Under the pieces are notes generated by a model. The model had not been told where the DNA came from, ran no database searches, and saw only the letters and a list, made by a program, of their open reading frames with translations. From Geobacter argillaceus (GTDB taxonomy: Bacteria > Desulfobacterota > Desulfuromonadia > Geobacterales > DSM-12255), in NCBI RefSeq assembly GCF_007830735.1, contig NZ_VLLN01000004.1, forward strand, positions 62,001 to 126,000: a DNA stretch of 64,000 nucleotides, in the 5' to 3' direction. Positions within the stretch are counted from its first letter, which is position 1, and each line of letters opens with the position of its first letter. Both the position numbers and the translations under genes were made by a program. Positions 35,480 through 43,843 of this stretch are shown piece after piece.

Positions 35480-35695
35480 CTAAATCGATTTCTTTTTCTG
35501 TTTGGCTTTTCGTTCTTTGTACTCTTTCCAGATGGCTTCTGCCTTGTTGATATCCTTTTGCTGCCCTTTTTTAGTTCCGCCTCCGAGAAGAATAATCAGC
35601 TTATCACCGTCTTTACCGCGAACCTGGTAGGTACTTGTTGACCAGCCCCACGCACTCGTGCGCGTGAACCGCTCATCCCCCCGAATGGAACATTT
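35480..35695 (-). pseudogene. Truncated HigB/RelE-type toxin
   Basis: The frame that ends ten bases before the antitoxin start encodes, from its C-terminal side, a recognisable end of a HigB/RelE-type toxin: TYQVRGKDGDKLIILLGG, then GTKKGQQKDINKAEAIW and KEYKERK. Upstream this frame has no start codon and runs into the TAG stop of the ATPase gene. The N-terminal half, which carries part of the RNase fold, is gone. The ATPase gene abuts the break, suggesting that the insertion removed the missing part. Confidence 0.7.
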
Positions 35696-36847
35696 CTATT
35701 TCAAAATCTCCGCAGGCAGGCTGGCAATCTCCGCCAGCGGCAGCATGGTGATCTTTTCATGGACAGCGTAGCGCACCGCGCCAGGATACACCACCCAGAG
35801 ATGAGCCAGGGAGAGGTCCGTCAGTGCGCTCTGCATGGATTTGGTGACTTTCGGTGCTTCGTTGAACTTCAACTCCACGCCAAATCGCCTTCCGCCCGAG
35901 AAGAAAAGCAGATCTAGCTCCGCTCCACCCTGGGTAGCCCAGAAATAAACCTCTTGCGTGTTCAGAGCCGCCACCACCTGTTCCAGGCAGAACCCTTCCC
36001 ATGATGCACCGAGCCGTGGATGCGCCCAGAGTTCTCCCATTCCGGGAATATTCAGCAGGCTGTGCAGCAAGCCGGTATCGCGCAGGTAAATCTTGGGTGA
36101 CTTTATCTGGCGTTTTTTCAGGTTTTCATGCCAGGGCTGCAACTGCCTGACCATATAGGTGCCGGTGAGGATGTCCAGGTAATGGCGCACGGTTTTGTCC
36201 GACAGGCCCATGGAGCGACCTAAGTCGGAGGCGTTCCATGTCCGGCCGTGGAGGTGCGACAGCATGGTCCAGAACCGGCGCATGGCCGTGGCGGGAATGG
36301 TTATCCCAAGTTGCGGGATATCGCGTTCCAGGAAGGTACGGATGAATCCTTCCCGCCAAGCAAGGCTGTCTGCCTCGCTGCCGGCGAGAAACGAACGGGG
36401 AAACCCGCCGCGCAGCCAGAGACGGTCTCGCTCTTCCGGCGATATTTCCGCAAGATTGAACCCGGACAAATCAACAAACTCAATCCGTCCGGCAAGGGTT
36501 TCCGAAATCCTCTTAATGATATGGGGAGACGCGCTACCCAGTACCAGATAGCGGGCAGGCTGGTCCGGACGGTCCGCCAGCACCCGCAGAATGCCGAATA
36601 GTTCGGGGACAAGTTGAATTTCATCGATAATTACCAGTCCCGACAGAGAGCCGAGCGCGAGTTCGGGGTTTTGGAGGCGCTGCCGGTCAACGGGCGACTC
36701 CATGTCAAAATAGTGTCCTTCACGCTCTTGGCCGATCAGCCGCGCCAGCGTAGTTTTTCCGCATTGGCGCGGACCGAGCAGGGCGGTGACCGGAGAACGC
36801 AGCAGCGCTCGTGAAACGGCGTCACTGTAAAGGGGGCGTGGTATCAT
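35696..36847 (-). CDS. AAA ATPase with DUF4143 domain
   Basis: The 383-residue protein has an N-terminal P-loop ATPase domain (Walker A LLGPRQCGKTT at 25-32, Walker B LVIIDEIQ at about 71-78) and a C-terminal DUF4143 domain with a nuclease-like layout (GGAELDLLFF and FGVELKFNE). This family is spread by horizontal transfer and appears in many copies in some bacteria. Roles in toxin-antitoxin-like or defence systems have been proposed, but its biochemical function is unclear. No ribosome site precedes the ATG, and the promoter's predicted start point falls on it. See the promoter entry and the findings. Confidence 0.85.
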   Translation of the reverse strand: MIPRPLYSDAVSRALLRSPVTALLGPRQCGKTTLARLIGQEREGHYFDMESPVDRQRLQNPELALGSLSGLVIIDEIQLVPELFGILRVLADRPDQPARYLVLGSASPHIIKRISETLAGRIEFVDLSGFNLAEISPEERDRLWLRGGFPRSFLAGSEADSLAWREGFIRTFLERDIPQLGITIPATAMRRFWTMLSHLHGRTWNASDLGRSMGLSDKTVRHYLDILTGTYMVRQLQPWHENLKKRQIKSPKIYLRDTGLLHSLLNIPGMGELWAHPRLGASWEGFCLEQVVAALNTQEVYFWATQGGAELDLLFFSGGRRFGVELKFNEAPKVTKSMQSALTDLSLAHLWVVYPGAVRYAVHEKITMLPLAEIASLPAEILK

Positions 36848-36853
36848 GGGGGG

Positions 36854-36898
36854 AATTTATCATTGCAAACTCGGAGTGTCAATCCGAGTTTGCAATGA
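36854..36898 (-). promoter_or_regulatory. Promoter embedded in a perfect 16-bp palindrome
   Basis: TCATTGCAAACTCGGA (36860-36875) and TCCGAGTTTGCAATGA (36883-36898) are exact inverted repeats with a seven-base loop. On the minus strand the loop holds a perfect TTGACA (36882-36877); 17 bases later, right after the palindrome, comes TAAATT (36859-36854). The ATPase ATG starts seven bases beyond the -10 box, so the mRNA is predicted to be leaderless. The palindrome covers the -35 element and spacer and is a likely operator for self-control. Confidence 0.75.
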
Positions 36899-36935
36899 TT
36901 GTGGTCGAATTAAGCCACATTAACGCCATAAGGCT

Positions 36936-36970
36936 GACCAGCCCGCCCAGTATTTGCGGGCGGTCTGGTC
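36936..36970. repeat. Imperfect inverted repeat
   Basis: GACCAGCCCGCCC (36936-36948) and GGGCGGTCTGGTC (36958-36970) pair in 12 of 13 positions. No T-run follows. It may be a relic of a mobile-element end or a terminator remnant. Confidence 0.45.
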
Positions 36971-37018
36971 GAGCCGCAAGTTGGACATTCGTCTCCCGCT
37001 TTCGTAGTGGAAATAATC

Positions 37019-37055
37019 TTGCCCCGTTACAGTCTTTGGGCTACAATGTAGCTCA
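37019..37055 (+). promoter_or_regulatory. relB-yafQ promoter and operator
   Basis: TTGCCC (37019-37024) and TACAAT (37042-37047) are 17 bases apart. A near-perfect palindrome, TGGGCTACA and TGTAGCTCA (37037-37055), covers the -10 box. RelB-type antitoxins repress their own promoters by binding such palindromes, so this is the probable operator. Confidence 0.65.
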
Positions 37056-37068
37056 AAGGAGAAAGATT

Positions 37069-37335
37069 ATGGCAACTTTGAATTCTGTCGTTCGTGCGCG
37101 GATAGACGAACATATAAAGCTTGAAGCTGAAGCGGTTCTTGCTTCTATAGGCCTTACTGCTTCTGACGCTTTCCGCATGTTGATGATGCGCATAGCCAAG
37201 GAAAAGGTTCTGCCGTTTGAACCGCTTGTCCCCAATAATGAAACTATCGAAGCTATGAAAGCCGCTCGGCGCGGTGAACTAGTAACGGTTGGTTCCGCTG
37301 ACAACCTTCTTGGAAAGCTGAATGCGCGAGATTAG
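37069..37335 (+). CDS. relB: RelB/DinJ-family antitoxin
   Basis: The 88-residue protein has the ribbon-helix-helix N-terminus of RelB/DinJ (SVVRARIDEHIKLEAEAVLASIG followed by TASDAFRMLMMRIAKEKVLPF) and a C-terminal toxin-binding part (NETIEAMKAARRGEL). It would bind DNA as a dimer, repress its operon and neutralise the YafQ-like toxin. AAAGGAG precedes the ATG at 37069. The toxin gene begins 14 bases before its stop, a normal coupling for this system. Confidence 0.9.
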   Translation: MATLNSVVRARIDEHIKLEAEAVLASIGLTASDAFRMLMMRIAKEKVLPFEPLVPNNETIEAMKAARRGELVTVGSADNLLGKLNARD

Positions 37336-37603
37336 ATTCACTGGCCGTTTCAAACGCGACTACAAACGGGAAAAATCAGGACGGCACGGGAAAACAGTTG
37401 ATGCCGACCTGATGGAAGTTGTGAATCTTCTCGCCGTCGATGAGCCTTTACCGCGTCGAAACTTCGATCACCCTCTTTCCGGCGATTGGGCTGATCATCG
37501 GGATTGCCACATCAGGCCAGATTTGATCTTGATTTACCGGAAGCCGGATGACAACTATCTCGACTTAGTTCGTCTTGGTTCTCATCGTGAACTTGGGCTG
37601 TAA
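37322..37603 (+). CDS. yafQ: YafQ-family mRNA interferase toxin
   Basis: The 93-residue protein matches YafQ. The catalytic histidines and aspartate known from E. coli YafQ have equivalents in DHPLSGDW (His50), RDCHIRPDL (His63, Asp67) and RLGSHRELG (His88). YafQ cleaves mRNA in the ribosome at in-frame lysine codons, so expression without the antitoxin stops growth. Its start overlaps relB by 14 bases. All key residues are present, so the toxin is likely active. Confidence 0.9.
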   Translation: MREIRFTGRFKRDYKREKSGRHGKTVDADLMEVVNLLAVDEPLPRRNFDHPLSGDWADHRDCHIRPDLILIYRKPDDNYLDLVRLGSHRELGL

Positions 37604-37930
37604 ATTCCCTCTTTTTCCTACTACTTCAATCGTCTTCGGCGGTACGCTCGGATTGCCTCTACCGACAGGAAAAGAACTCCCGCAAGTGCTGCAATACCGC
37701 CTGTGATCATTGAGTAAGTGAACATGAAAAAAATATTAGCAGTGCAACCATTCGCACCCCATCTGCAAAAACAAAAAAGCCACCCAGACCTTTGAATCGG
37801 CCCGCTGCGGCTTTACGACATTACGTTGATGCTGCTCCCTCATCCCGGGGGCACCTCATGACATAAACGAGGCACCAATCTACCCGAAGCGGGAACCCCG
37901 GTCACTTTTTCTAATCATTCCGCGATGGAT
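37604..37930. other. Gene-free stretch between yafQ and plsY
   Basis: These 327 bases contain the candidate structured RNA at 37770-37913. The rest has only a 34-codon minus-strand frame (37621-37725), with one hydrophobic segment and no ribosome site, and I do not call it as a gene. No tRNA is visible. Confidence 0.6.
37770..37913 (-). ncRNA. Candidate structured small RNA, class unknown
   Basis: Read on the minus strand, the segment begins with AAAAAG followed by TGACC and ends with GGTCTGGGTGGCTTTTTT, so its ends can pair and close with a T-run like an intrinsic terminator. Between them are stems such as GGTGCCTC with GAGGTGCC (37860 region) and CGTTTATG with CATCAACG. The stretch GGGAGCAGC recalls SRP RNA, but the GGAA tetraloop is missing. 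A 6S-like or unknown regulatory RNA is possible. The plus strand also has a T-run at its far end, so the strand is uncertain. Confidence 0.35.
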
Positions 37931-38515
37931 TCAGGCCTTGAACCGGTTTTCCGTCCCGTCCCGCAGGCGGCCAATGTTCTCCCGGTGTTTCCAGATCACC
38001 AGGGCTGCCACCACGACGGTCATCCCCACCAGTTCGGGACGGCGGTCCAGCAGTGCCACCAGGATCGGCATGGCTGCTGCCGCAGAGATGGAGCCGAGCG
38101 AGATGTAGCGCCACTTCCAGACCAGCAGGACAAAGATCGCCAGAGCGCCGAGGACTGCCAGGGGAGAGACCCCCAGGAAGACGCCGAGGGCCGTGGCGAC
38201 CCCCTTTCCCCCTTTGAAACCGAGGAAGACCGTGTAGACGTGGCCGAGAAAGGCCGCCAGGCCGGCTGCGGCGATCCAGGCATCGGTAAGCCCCAGGTAG
38301 CGTGCGGCAAGGACCGGGAGGAGTCCCTTCAGGCAGTCCCCCACCAGGGTGAGGACGCCGACGGTGCGGCCGAGGGTCCGGTAGACGTTGGTGGCGCCGA
38401 TGTTGCCGCTGCCAGCGGCGCGGATGTCGACGCCGGCGGCCTTGGCCAGGAGCAGGCCGGTGGGAATGGAGCCGAGCAGGTAGGCGCCTGCTATGAGAAT
38501 GATTTCTCTGGTCAC
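37931..38515 (-). CDS. plsY: Glycerol-3-phosphate acyltransferase PlsY
   Basis: The 194-residue integral membrane protein has the conserved PlsY loops: LLGSIPTGLLLAK, GSGNIGATNVYRTLG, and GHVYTVFLGFKGGKGVAT, then a C-terminal WKHRENIGRL. PlsY moves an acyl group from acyl phosphate to glycerol-3-phosphate, the first step of phospholipid synthesis. About five membrane segments are visible and the length fits the family. Confidence 0.95.
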   Translation of the reverse strand: MTREIILIAGAYLLGSIPTGLLLAKAAGVDIRAAGSGNIGATNVYRTLGRTVGVLTLVGDCLKGLLPVLAARYLGLTDAWIAAAGLAAFLGHVYTVFLGFKGGKGVATALGVFLGVSPLAVLGALAIFVLLVWKWRYISLGSISAAAAMPILVALLDRRPELVGMTVVVAALVIWKHRENIGRLRDGTENRFKA

Positions 38516-38579
38516 GGTGGTATCCTGAACGTTAATGGAAATCCGGCGGCATGGTACACCATTTGCCGGCAGCGTGCAA

Positions 38580-39584
38580 TCAGTCGTGTCGGCCCGGAGT
38601 GGCGGTCGAGAGTTCGAACCGGTAGTCGCCTATCAGGACTCCCAGCCGGTCCAGTCGTTCCCCGAGCTGCTGACGGAACTCTTCGTAGTAGGCGAGCAGC
38701 TCGGCGGAGCGCTCGACCTCGCCCAAGGTCCCCGCCGGCGTCACCCGGGAGCTTCGCCGGTCCAACTCGTCCAACCGGCTCTTCAGCCGCGCAGCCTGAG
38801 CTTCAAGTGCGCCGATGAGCCGTTGGTAGGCTTCGGCGACGCGTTCGTCAGCGTTCCCCCGATCACGGCCGGTTGGGCCGCCAACGCCGGCAACGGCGTC
38901 GAAGAGTGCGACCTGCTGGGCGAGCAGCTCACCGGTTCCCCGGCAGCGTTCGGCAAGCACGAAGTAGTGTTTGAGGAGCGCGGTGTCGATCCGGGGAAGG
39001 GTGAGAAGTTCGTTCTGCAGAGTGGTAAGCATGCTCCTGAGTTTTTCGGACTTGCGGGACGGCTTGCCATGAAGCTCCTCGCCGAGTCCGGCCAGTTCCT
39101 CCTGCAGGTCACGCATCCGGTTTTCCAGCAGCGTGCGCCGTTCCAGCGCCCTGGTCAGCCGCTTCTGCTCCTGGCGGAACTCCTTCTCCAGGGATGCCAG
39201 CTCTTTGCCCAACTCCCGGCTGGTGCGCGCTGCCTGCCGATAGCCGTCCGCCGCGCTGCCAAGGGGCTCCTTGCCGGCCCGCAGAAGTGCCAGGTCGGCG
39301 TCGTGACCGGCGATGCGTCCCTGGAGCCAGCCGGTGTAGTCGGCATACCATTCCTGCAGGGATTCGATGTCCTGCTCACGTTGGGCCGGTTCCAAGGGGG
39401 TAACGGCTGTCGCTGCCTTTTCCAGGGCATCGTTATCTTCTTCTGCCTGGACCAGGGCAAGCCTGAGGTCGGCCAGCAGCCTGCCGATCTGGCGCTCTTC
39501 CCGCTCCTGGCCGCGGGGCGCGACTGGCGCGGCTGCTCCGCAGCAGCAGAAGAGTATCAGCAAGAGAGAGCAGAACCGTCTCAC
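38580..39584 (-). CDS. Exported coiled-coil protein coupled to rmuC
   Basis: The frame starts at a GTG whose last bases form the rmuC stop (GTGA overlap). The 334-residue product begins MRRFCSLLLILFCCCGAAAPVA, a signal sequence with three cysteines that could make it a lipoprotein. The rest is almost all helical, charged coiled coil, including RTSRELGKELASLEKEFRQ and MRDLQEELAGLGEELHGK. No family is recognised. An upstream in-frame start would lie inside rmuC and encode arginine-rich non-protein-like sequence, so it was rejected. Confidence 0.65.
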   Translation of the reverse strand: MRRFCSLLLILFCCCGAAAPVAPRGQEREERQIGRLLADLRLALVQAEEDNDALEKAATAVTPLEPAQREQDIESLQEWYADYTGWLQGRIAGHDADLALLRAGKEPLGSAADGYRQAARTSRELGKELASLEKEFRQEQKRLTRALERRTLLENRMRDLQEELAGLGEELHGKPSRKSEKLRSMLTTLQNELLTLPRIDTALLKHYFVLAERCRGTGELLAQQVALFDAVAGVGGPTGRDRGNADERVAEAYQRLIGALEAQAARLKSRLDELDRRSSRVTPAGTLGEVERSAELLAYYEEFRQQLGERLDRLGVLIGDYRFELSTATPGRHD

Positions 39585-40900
39585 GCCTCGTTTCCTTCGG
39601 GGCCGGTCCCGACCACCCCTGTCGCATCCCCGGCCGGCATCTCCTGCACGTTCTTCAGCTTCCGCTCGATGGCCCGGGAGCGGACCGAGGCCGCGTCGAT
39701 ACTGTTCCCCGCTTCCTGCAGCTTCTTTTTCGTCTTCTCCAGGATGTCGCCGAAGGTGGCGAACTCGCTCTTCACCGCACCCAGCAGGGACCAGACCTCG
39801 CTGGAGCGCTTCTCGATGGCCAGGGTGCGAAAGCCCAACTGTAGCGAGTTGAGCAGGGCCGCCAGGGTCGTCGGGCCGGTAATCACCACCCGGCACTCAC
39901 GCTGCAAGGTCTCGCAGAGGCCGGTACGGCGGAGCACCTCGGCATAGAGCCCCTCGGTGGGGAGGAACATGATGCCGAAGTCGGTGGTGTGCGGCGGCGC
40001 CAGATACTTGTCCCGGATGTCCCTGGCCATGAGCTGCACGGCCTTTTCCAGCTGGCGGGAGCTCTCCTCCACCAGGACTGGGTTCCCCTGCTCCTGGGCC
40101 TCCAATAGCCGCAGATAGTCCTCCTGGGGGAACTTGGCGTCGATGGGGAGCCAGACCGGCTGCTCGCCCACGTCGCTCTTCCCCGGCAGCTTGATGGCGA
40201 ACTCCACCCGCTGGCTGCTCCCCGGCCGGGTGGCCACGTTGGCGGCGTACTGCTCCGGGGTGAGGAGCTGCTCCAGGAGGCTCCCCAGTTGGATCTCGCC
40301 GAAGTTCCCTCTTGTCTTCACGTTGGTCAGGACCTTTTTCAGGTCCCCGACCCCCACTGCCAGGCTCTGCATCTCGCCGAGCCCCTTGTGGACCATCTCC
40401 AACCGGTCGCTCACCAGCTTGAACGATTCGCCGAGCCGCTTTTCCAGGGTGGCGTGCAGCTTTTCGTCCACCACGGCCCGCATCTGTTCCAGCTTGGCGC
40501 TGTTGTCCTCCTGCAGGCTCTTCAACTGGCTCTCCACGGTCTCGCGCAGCGTGTTCAGCTTCTGTTCGTTCAGCTGGGTCAGGGTCTTCAGCTGCTCGGC
40601 AAAGGTATCCAACTGGGTTTTCTGGAAGCCGGCGATGTCGGTCATCCGTTTCAGGAGCGACTCGCCGAAGGCCCGCAGGGCGTTTCCCTGCTCCTCGCGT
40701 CCCTCCCGTCCCTGTTGCCCCATCTCCTCCCGCAGACGGGCCAGTTCGTCGCGCAGGGCGCGTTCGCTCCGCTCCAGGGAACGATCCAGGAGATCGAGCC
40801 GGCCAGCGGTCTCCCCACCACCGCGCCTCAGCAGCAGTACGAGAAGGACGAGGCAGGCGACGGTCAGCAGGAGCAGGAGTAGCAAGAGCGTTTGTGTCAT
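39581..40900 (-). CDS. rmuC: DNA recombination protein RmuC
   Basis: The 439-residue protein has an N-terminal membrane helix (LLLLLLLLTVACLVLLVLLL), a coiled-coil region of about 150 residues and the RmuC core with NVKTRGNFGEIQLGSLLEQ, LPIDAKFPQEDY, HTTDFGIMFLPTEGLYAEV and VVITGPTTLAALLNSLQLGF. RmuC limits inversion at short repeats; its core resembles restriction-endonuclease folds. It is translationally coupled to the coiled-coil protein downstream. Confidence 0.93.
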   Translation of the reverse strand: MTQTLLLLLLLLTVACLVLLVLLLRRGGGETAGRLDLLDRSLERSERALRDELARLREEMGQQGREGREEQGNALRAFGESLLKRMTDIAGFQKTQLDTFAEQLKTLTQLNEQKLNTLRETVESQLKSLQEDNSAKLEQMRAVVDEKLHATLEKRLGESFKLVSDRLEMVHKGLGEMQSLAVGVGDLKKVLTNVKTRGNFGEIQLGSLLEQLLTPEQYAANVATRPGSSQRVEFAIKLPGKSDVGEQPVWLPIDAKFPQEDYLRLLEAQEQGNPVLVEESSRQLEKAVQLMARDIRDKYLAPPHTTDFGIMFLPTEGLYAEVLRRTGLCETLQRECRVVITGPTTLAALLNSLQLGFRTLAIEKRSSEVWSLLGAVKSEFATFGDILEKTKKKLQEAGNSIDAASVRSRAIERKLKNVQEMPAGDATGVVGTGPEGNEA

Positions 40901-40935
40901 GGCGAGTCCTTAACCAAAAAGAAAGACCAAAGGCA

Positions 40936-41036
40936 ATTCAACACGGATTAACGCAGATGAAAGCGGATAAGGAAAACAGCAATGAATCTTGAGAATCCGT
41001 GTAAATCCGTCCTATCCGCGTCCCTCCGCGTTGAAT
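40936..41036. repeat. Intergenic inverted repeat with Arg/Asp-like CGGAT units
   Basis: Terminal arms ATTCAACACGG (40936-40946) and CCGCGTTGAAT (41026-41036) are inverted repeats with one mismatch. Inside are several short CGGAT or ATCCG units. The pattern fits a degenerate dispersed repeat of the kind found between genes in many Deltaproteobacteria. It separates rmuC and copA. Confidence 0.55.
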
Positions 41037-41040
41037 GTTA

Positions 41041-43431
41041 TTACAGCCGTTTCACCACCCGCCGCAATAGCAGCGAGTTGCTGACCACCGAGACCGAGGA
41101 GAAGGCCATGGCCAGGCCGGCGAACTCCGGTTTCAGGGTGATGCCGAAGGCCGGGTAGAGGAGGCCGGCCGCGATCGGGATGCCGAGGACGTTGTAGAAG
41201 AGCGCCCAGAAGAGGTTCTGTTTCACCTTGACCAGGGTGGCCCGCCCTAACTTGACGGCCCGGACCACGTCCATCAGGTCGTCCCTGACCAGGATGATGT
41301 CGCCGGTCTCCTTGGCCACATCGGTGCCGCCGCCGATGGCGATCCCCACGTCGGCCCTCGCCAGTGCCGGCGCGTCGTTGATGCCGTCCCCCACCATGCC
41401 GACGAAGAGCCCTTTCTTCTGATACTCCTGCACTACTTGCTGTTTCCGGTCCGGCAGCACCTCGGCCTCGAAGCCGTCGATACCGGCCTGGCGGGCGATG
41501 GCCGCTGCCACGTCCCGGTGGTCGCCGGTGATCATGGTGCAGGGGATGCCGAGGAGCTTCAGGTCGGCAATGGCACGGGCCGAGGTCTCCTTGATCGGGT
41601 CGGCCAGGGCCGCGAGTCCGACCAGTGCCTTGCCGGCGGCGATCCAGATCAGGGATTTGCCCTCTCTGGCCAGCCGTTCGGCGTTTTCCGCCAGCGGCTC
41701 GATGTTCACGCCGGCCTCTTTCATGAGCCGGCTGTTGCCGGCCAGGAGCCGTACCCCATTGTAGAGGCAGGAAATCCCGAAGCCCCCTCGTTCCTCGTAC
41801 TCTTCCACGGCGCCCGGCGTGACGCCCCGTTTGGCGGCACTTTCCACCACGGCCCGGGCCAGCGGGTGGAGCGATTGGGACTCGGCCGCGACCAGGCACT
41901 CCAGAAGCCGCAGCTCGTCCACCCCCTTGACCGCCAGGAGCGTGGTCAGGACCGGCTTGCCCAGGGTGATGGTGCCGGTCTTGTCAAGCAGGAGGGCGTT
42001 CAGGTAGGCGATCTGCTCCAGCGCCGACCCGCGCTTGATGAGGATGCCGCGGGTGAGGCCGATGCCGCTCCCCACCATGATGGCGGTCGGCGTGGCCAGT
42101 CCCATGGCGCAGGGGCAGGCGATGACCACCACGGCGATGGCCAGCTTGAAGGCAAAAAGAAAACCGTGGCCGGAGAACAGGTACCAGCCGCCAAAGGTGA
42201 TGAGGGCAAGCCCCAGGACCGCCGGCACGAACCGGGCCGAGACCCGGTCGGCAAACCGCTGGATCGGGGCCTTGTCCGCCTGGGCTTCCTGGACCATCTT
42301 GACGATCTGGGACAGGAGGGTCGCTTCGCCCACCCTGGTCGCCCTGACCCGGATGACGCCGCTGGTGTTAATGGTAGCGCCGGTGACGCCGGTGCCGGCC
42401 TTCTTTTCCACCGGCAGCGACTCGCCGGTCACCATGGATTCGTCCACCATGGAGCGGCCGTCAATTACCTCGCCGTCCACGGGTATTGTCTCCCCGGGCC
42501 TGACCAGGACGATGTCGCCGACTTTTACCAGGGCGGCCGGCACCTCCCGTTCCTCGCCGTCCACCAGGAGGCGGGCCTTGTCGGCTTGGAGCCGCAGAAG
42601 CTTCTTCAGCGCCTCGCTCGCCTTTCCCCTGGCCCGTGCCTCCAGGTACTTGCCGAGGCGGATGAAGGCGATGAGCATGGCCGAGGTCTCGAAAAACACC
42701 TCGCCGTGGCCGCCGAGCAGACCGAAAAAGGCGGCCAGGGAGTAGAAGTAGGCGGCCGAGGTCCCCAGGGCCACCAGGACGTCCATGTTGGCGCTTCTGC
42801 TCTTCAGGGCGAACCAGGAGCCGCGGTAGAAGGTGAGGCCGGCGGTGAACTGGACGATGGTGGCGAGGAGCAGGCCCAGCCAGCCGATAGTCCGGTTGCC
42901 GTGCATGGTCATGGTGGCCATGATCGGGAGCGACAGGGCAAGGCTGAAGAGAAACCAGTTCCGCTGCGTCCGGAAGGCCCGTGCCACATCCTCCTCTGCC
43001 GCCTCGTCTGCTTGCGGCTGGTAGCCGGCGGCAGTGACCAGGGCGAAGATCTCCGCCTGGCCGATGGCGGCAGGGTCGTAGCGGACCAGGGCCGATTCCT
43101 GGGCCAGGTTGACTACAGCCGCACTGATTGCCGGGTTGGCCTGGAGCTTCGTTTCCAGGGTGGCGACGCAGGAGGCGCAGTGGAGCCCCTTGACGCCGAA
43201 GCGGAGTTCGCCGCTCCCCTGTCGGGCCTTGATGCCGTAGCCGAGGCCGGTTACCAGCGACTCGATCTCGTCCGAGGTGACGGCTCTCTCGTCGAACTCC
43301 ACCAGGAGTTCCTCAATGGCGAAGTTGACCGCGGCCCGGTCGATGCCCGGCGTCTGGCCCAATTTTTTCTCGATCCGGCCGGCGCAGTTGACGCAGGACA
43401 TGCCGGTGATGGTGTAGGTTGTTTTGGTCAT
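41041..43431 (-). CDS. copA: Copper-exporting P1B-type ATPase
   Basis: The 796-residue protein has two N-terminal heavy-metal-associated domains (CVNC at 13-16 and CASC at 85-88), eight membrane helices and the P-type core: TGES at 335-338, CPC in helix 6 at 439-441, the phosphorylated Asp483 in DKTGT, and [10 protein letters not shown]. Helix 7 and 8 residues (FYNVLG and [12 protein letters not shown]) identify the Cu+ group. It pumps Cu+ from the cytoplasm. The nucleotide-domain motif reads SLHPLA rather than SEHPLA. No copper chaperone or CueR-type regulator is next to it. Confidence 0.94.
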   Translation of the reverse strand: MTKTTYTITGMSCVNCAGRIEKKLGQTPGIDRAAVNFAIEELLVEFDERAVTSDEIESLVTGLGYGIKARQGSGELRFGVKGLHCASCVATLETKLQANPAISAAVVNLAQESALVRYDPAAIGQAEIFALVTAAGYQPQADEAAEEDVARAFRTQRNWFLFSLALSLPIMATMTMHGNRTIGWLGLLLATIVQFTAGLTFYRGSWFALKSRSANMDVLVALGTSAAYFYSLAAFFGLLGGHGEVFFETSAMLIAFIRLGKYLEARARGKASEALKKLLRLQADKARLLVDGEEREVPAALVKVGDIVLVRPGETIPVDGEVIDGRSMVDESMVTGESLPVEKKAGTGVTGATINTSGVIRVRATRVGEATLLSQIVKMVQEAQADKAPIQRFADRVSARFVPAVLGLALITFGGWYLFSGHGFLFAFKLAIAVVVIACPCAMGLATPTAIMVGSGIGLTRGILIKRGSALEQIAYLNALLLDKTGTITLGKPVLTTLLAVKGVDELRLLECLVAAESQSLHPLARAVVESAAKRGVTPGAVEEYEERGGFGISCLYNGVRLLAGNSRLMKEAGVNIEPLAENAERLAREGKSLIWIAAGKALVGLAALADPIKETSARAIADLKLLGIPCTMITGDHRDVAAAIARQAGIDGFEAEVLPDRKQQVVQEYQKKGLFVGMVGDGINDAPALARADVGIAIGGGTDVAKETGDIILVRDDLMDVVRAVKLGRATLVKVKQNLFWALFYNVLGIPIAAGLLYPAFGITLKPEFAGLAMAFSSVSVVSNSLLLRRVVKRL

Positions 43432-43501
43432 GGGTTGTGCTTTCTCGGCTCAGATTCTTTTGCGGCCGGTGTTTTGCTTTGTAAGCCCCCATCCATTTGT
43501 G

Positions 43502-43843
43502 CTACTGCAGACCAAAGACCAGCTTCAGCGCCTGCCGGGCTTCGTCAAGTTCGGCAGGGGTGATCTCCCCCAGCCTGCGTACCAGTCGCTCTTCAGCGAC
43601 ACAACGGACTTGGAACAGGTCTATCGCCGAAGGCTTGGTAAGGTTGTTCAGATGATCCGGTTTCAGGCAGACCATCCACGGGACGGAGCGATACCGCTCC
43701 TTCAGGTCGATAAGCGGTGCAACCAGCTTCAACGGCAGCACCCCCACGGCGTCATCGCCAACAATCACGCAGGGCCGTGTCTTGCGGATCTCCGCGCCGA
43801 CAGTCGGGTCGAGGTTCACCAACCAGATATCGCGCTGCTTCAT
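43502..43843 (-). CDS. PemK/MazF-family toxin
   Basis: The 113-residue protein fits the PemK/MazF fold: MKQRDIWLVNLDPTVGAEI with RKTRPCVIVGDD, a core with VPWMVCLKPDHLNNLTKPSA and a C-terminal helix (ELDEARQALKLVFG). MazF-type toxins cut mRNA at specific short sequences. The arginine in KTRPCVIV and the later threonine and serine suggest an active enzyme. Its start overlaps the antitoxin stop by four bases, so expression is coupled. Confidence 0.88.
   Translation of the reverse strand: MKQRDIWLVNLDPTVGAEIRKTRPCVIVGDDAVGVLPLKLVAPLIDLKERYRSVPWMVCLKPDHLNNLTKPSAIDLFQVRCVAEERLVRRLGEITPAELDEARQALKLVFGLQ

Larger units (their letters stand above)
34967..37610. other. Lower-GC toxin-antitoxin island
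   Basis: Between the helicase gene and plsY the base composition falls and the content changes to toxin-antitoxin parts: a HicB-like remnant, an antitoxin with a truncated partner, an AAA/DUF4143 ATPase and RelB-YafQ. No integrase or direct terminal repeat was seen, so its mode of entry is unknown. Confidence 0.6.

Noticed and set aside
37621-37725. A 34-residue minus-strand frame with one hydrophobic segment
   Set aside because: There is no ribosome site and no sign of selection on the frame; it may be chance in a noncoding stretch.
37770-37913. SRP (4.5S) RNA identity for the structured segment
   Set aside because: It has a GGGAGCAGC stretch like SRP RNA but lacks the GGAA tetraloop and the matching 5' strand.
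41437-43563. A 708-codon open frame antisense to copA
   Set aside because: Composition is unlike a protein and copA carries all catalytic motifs.
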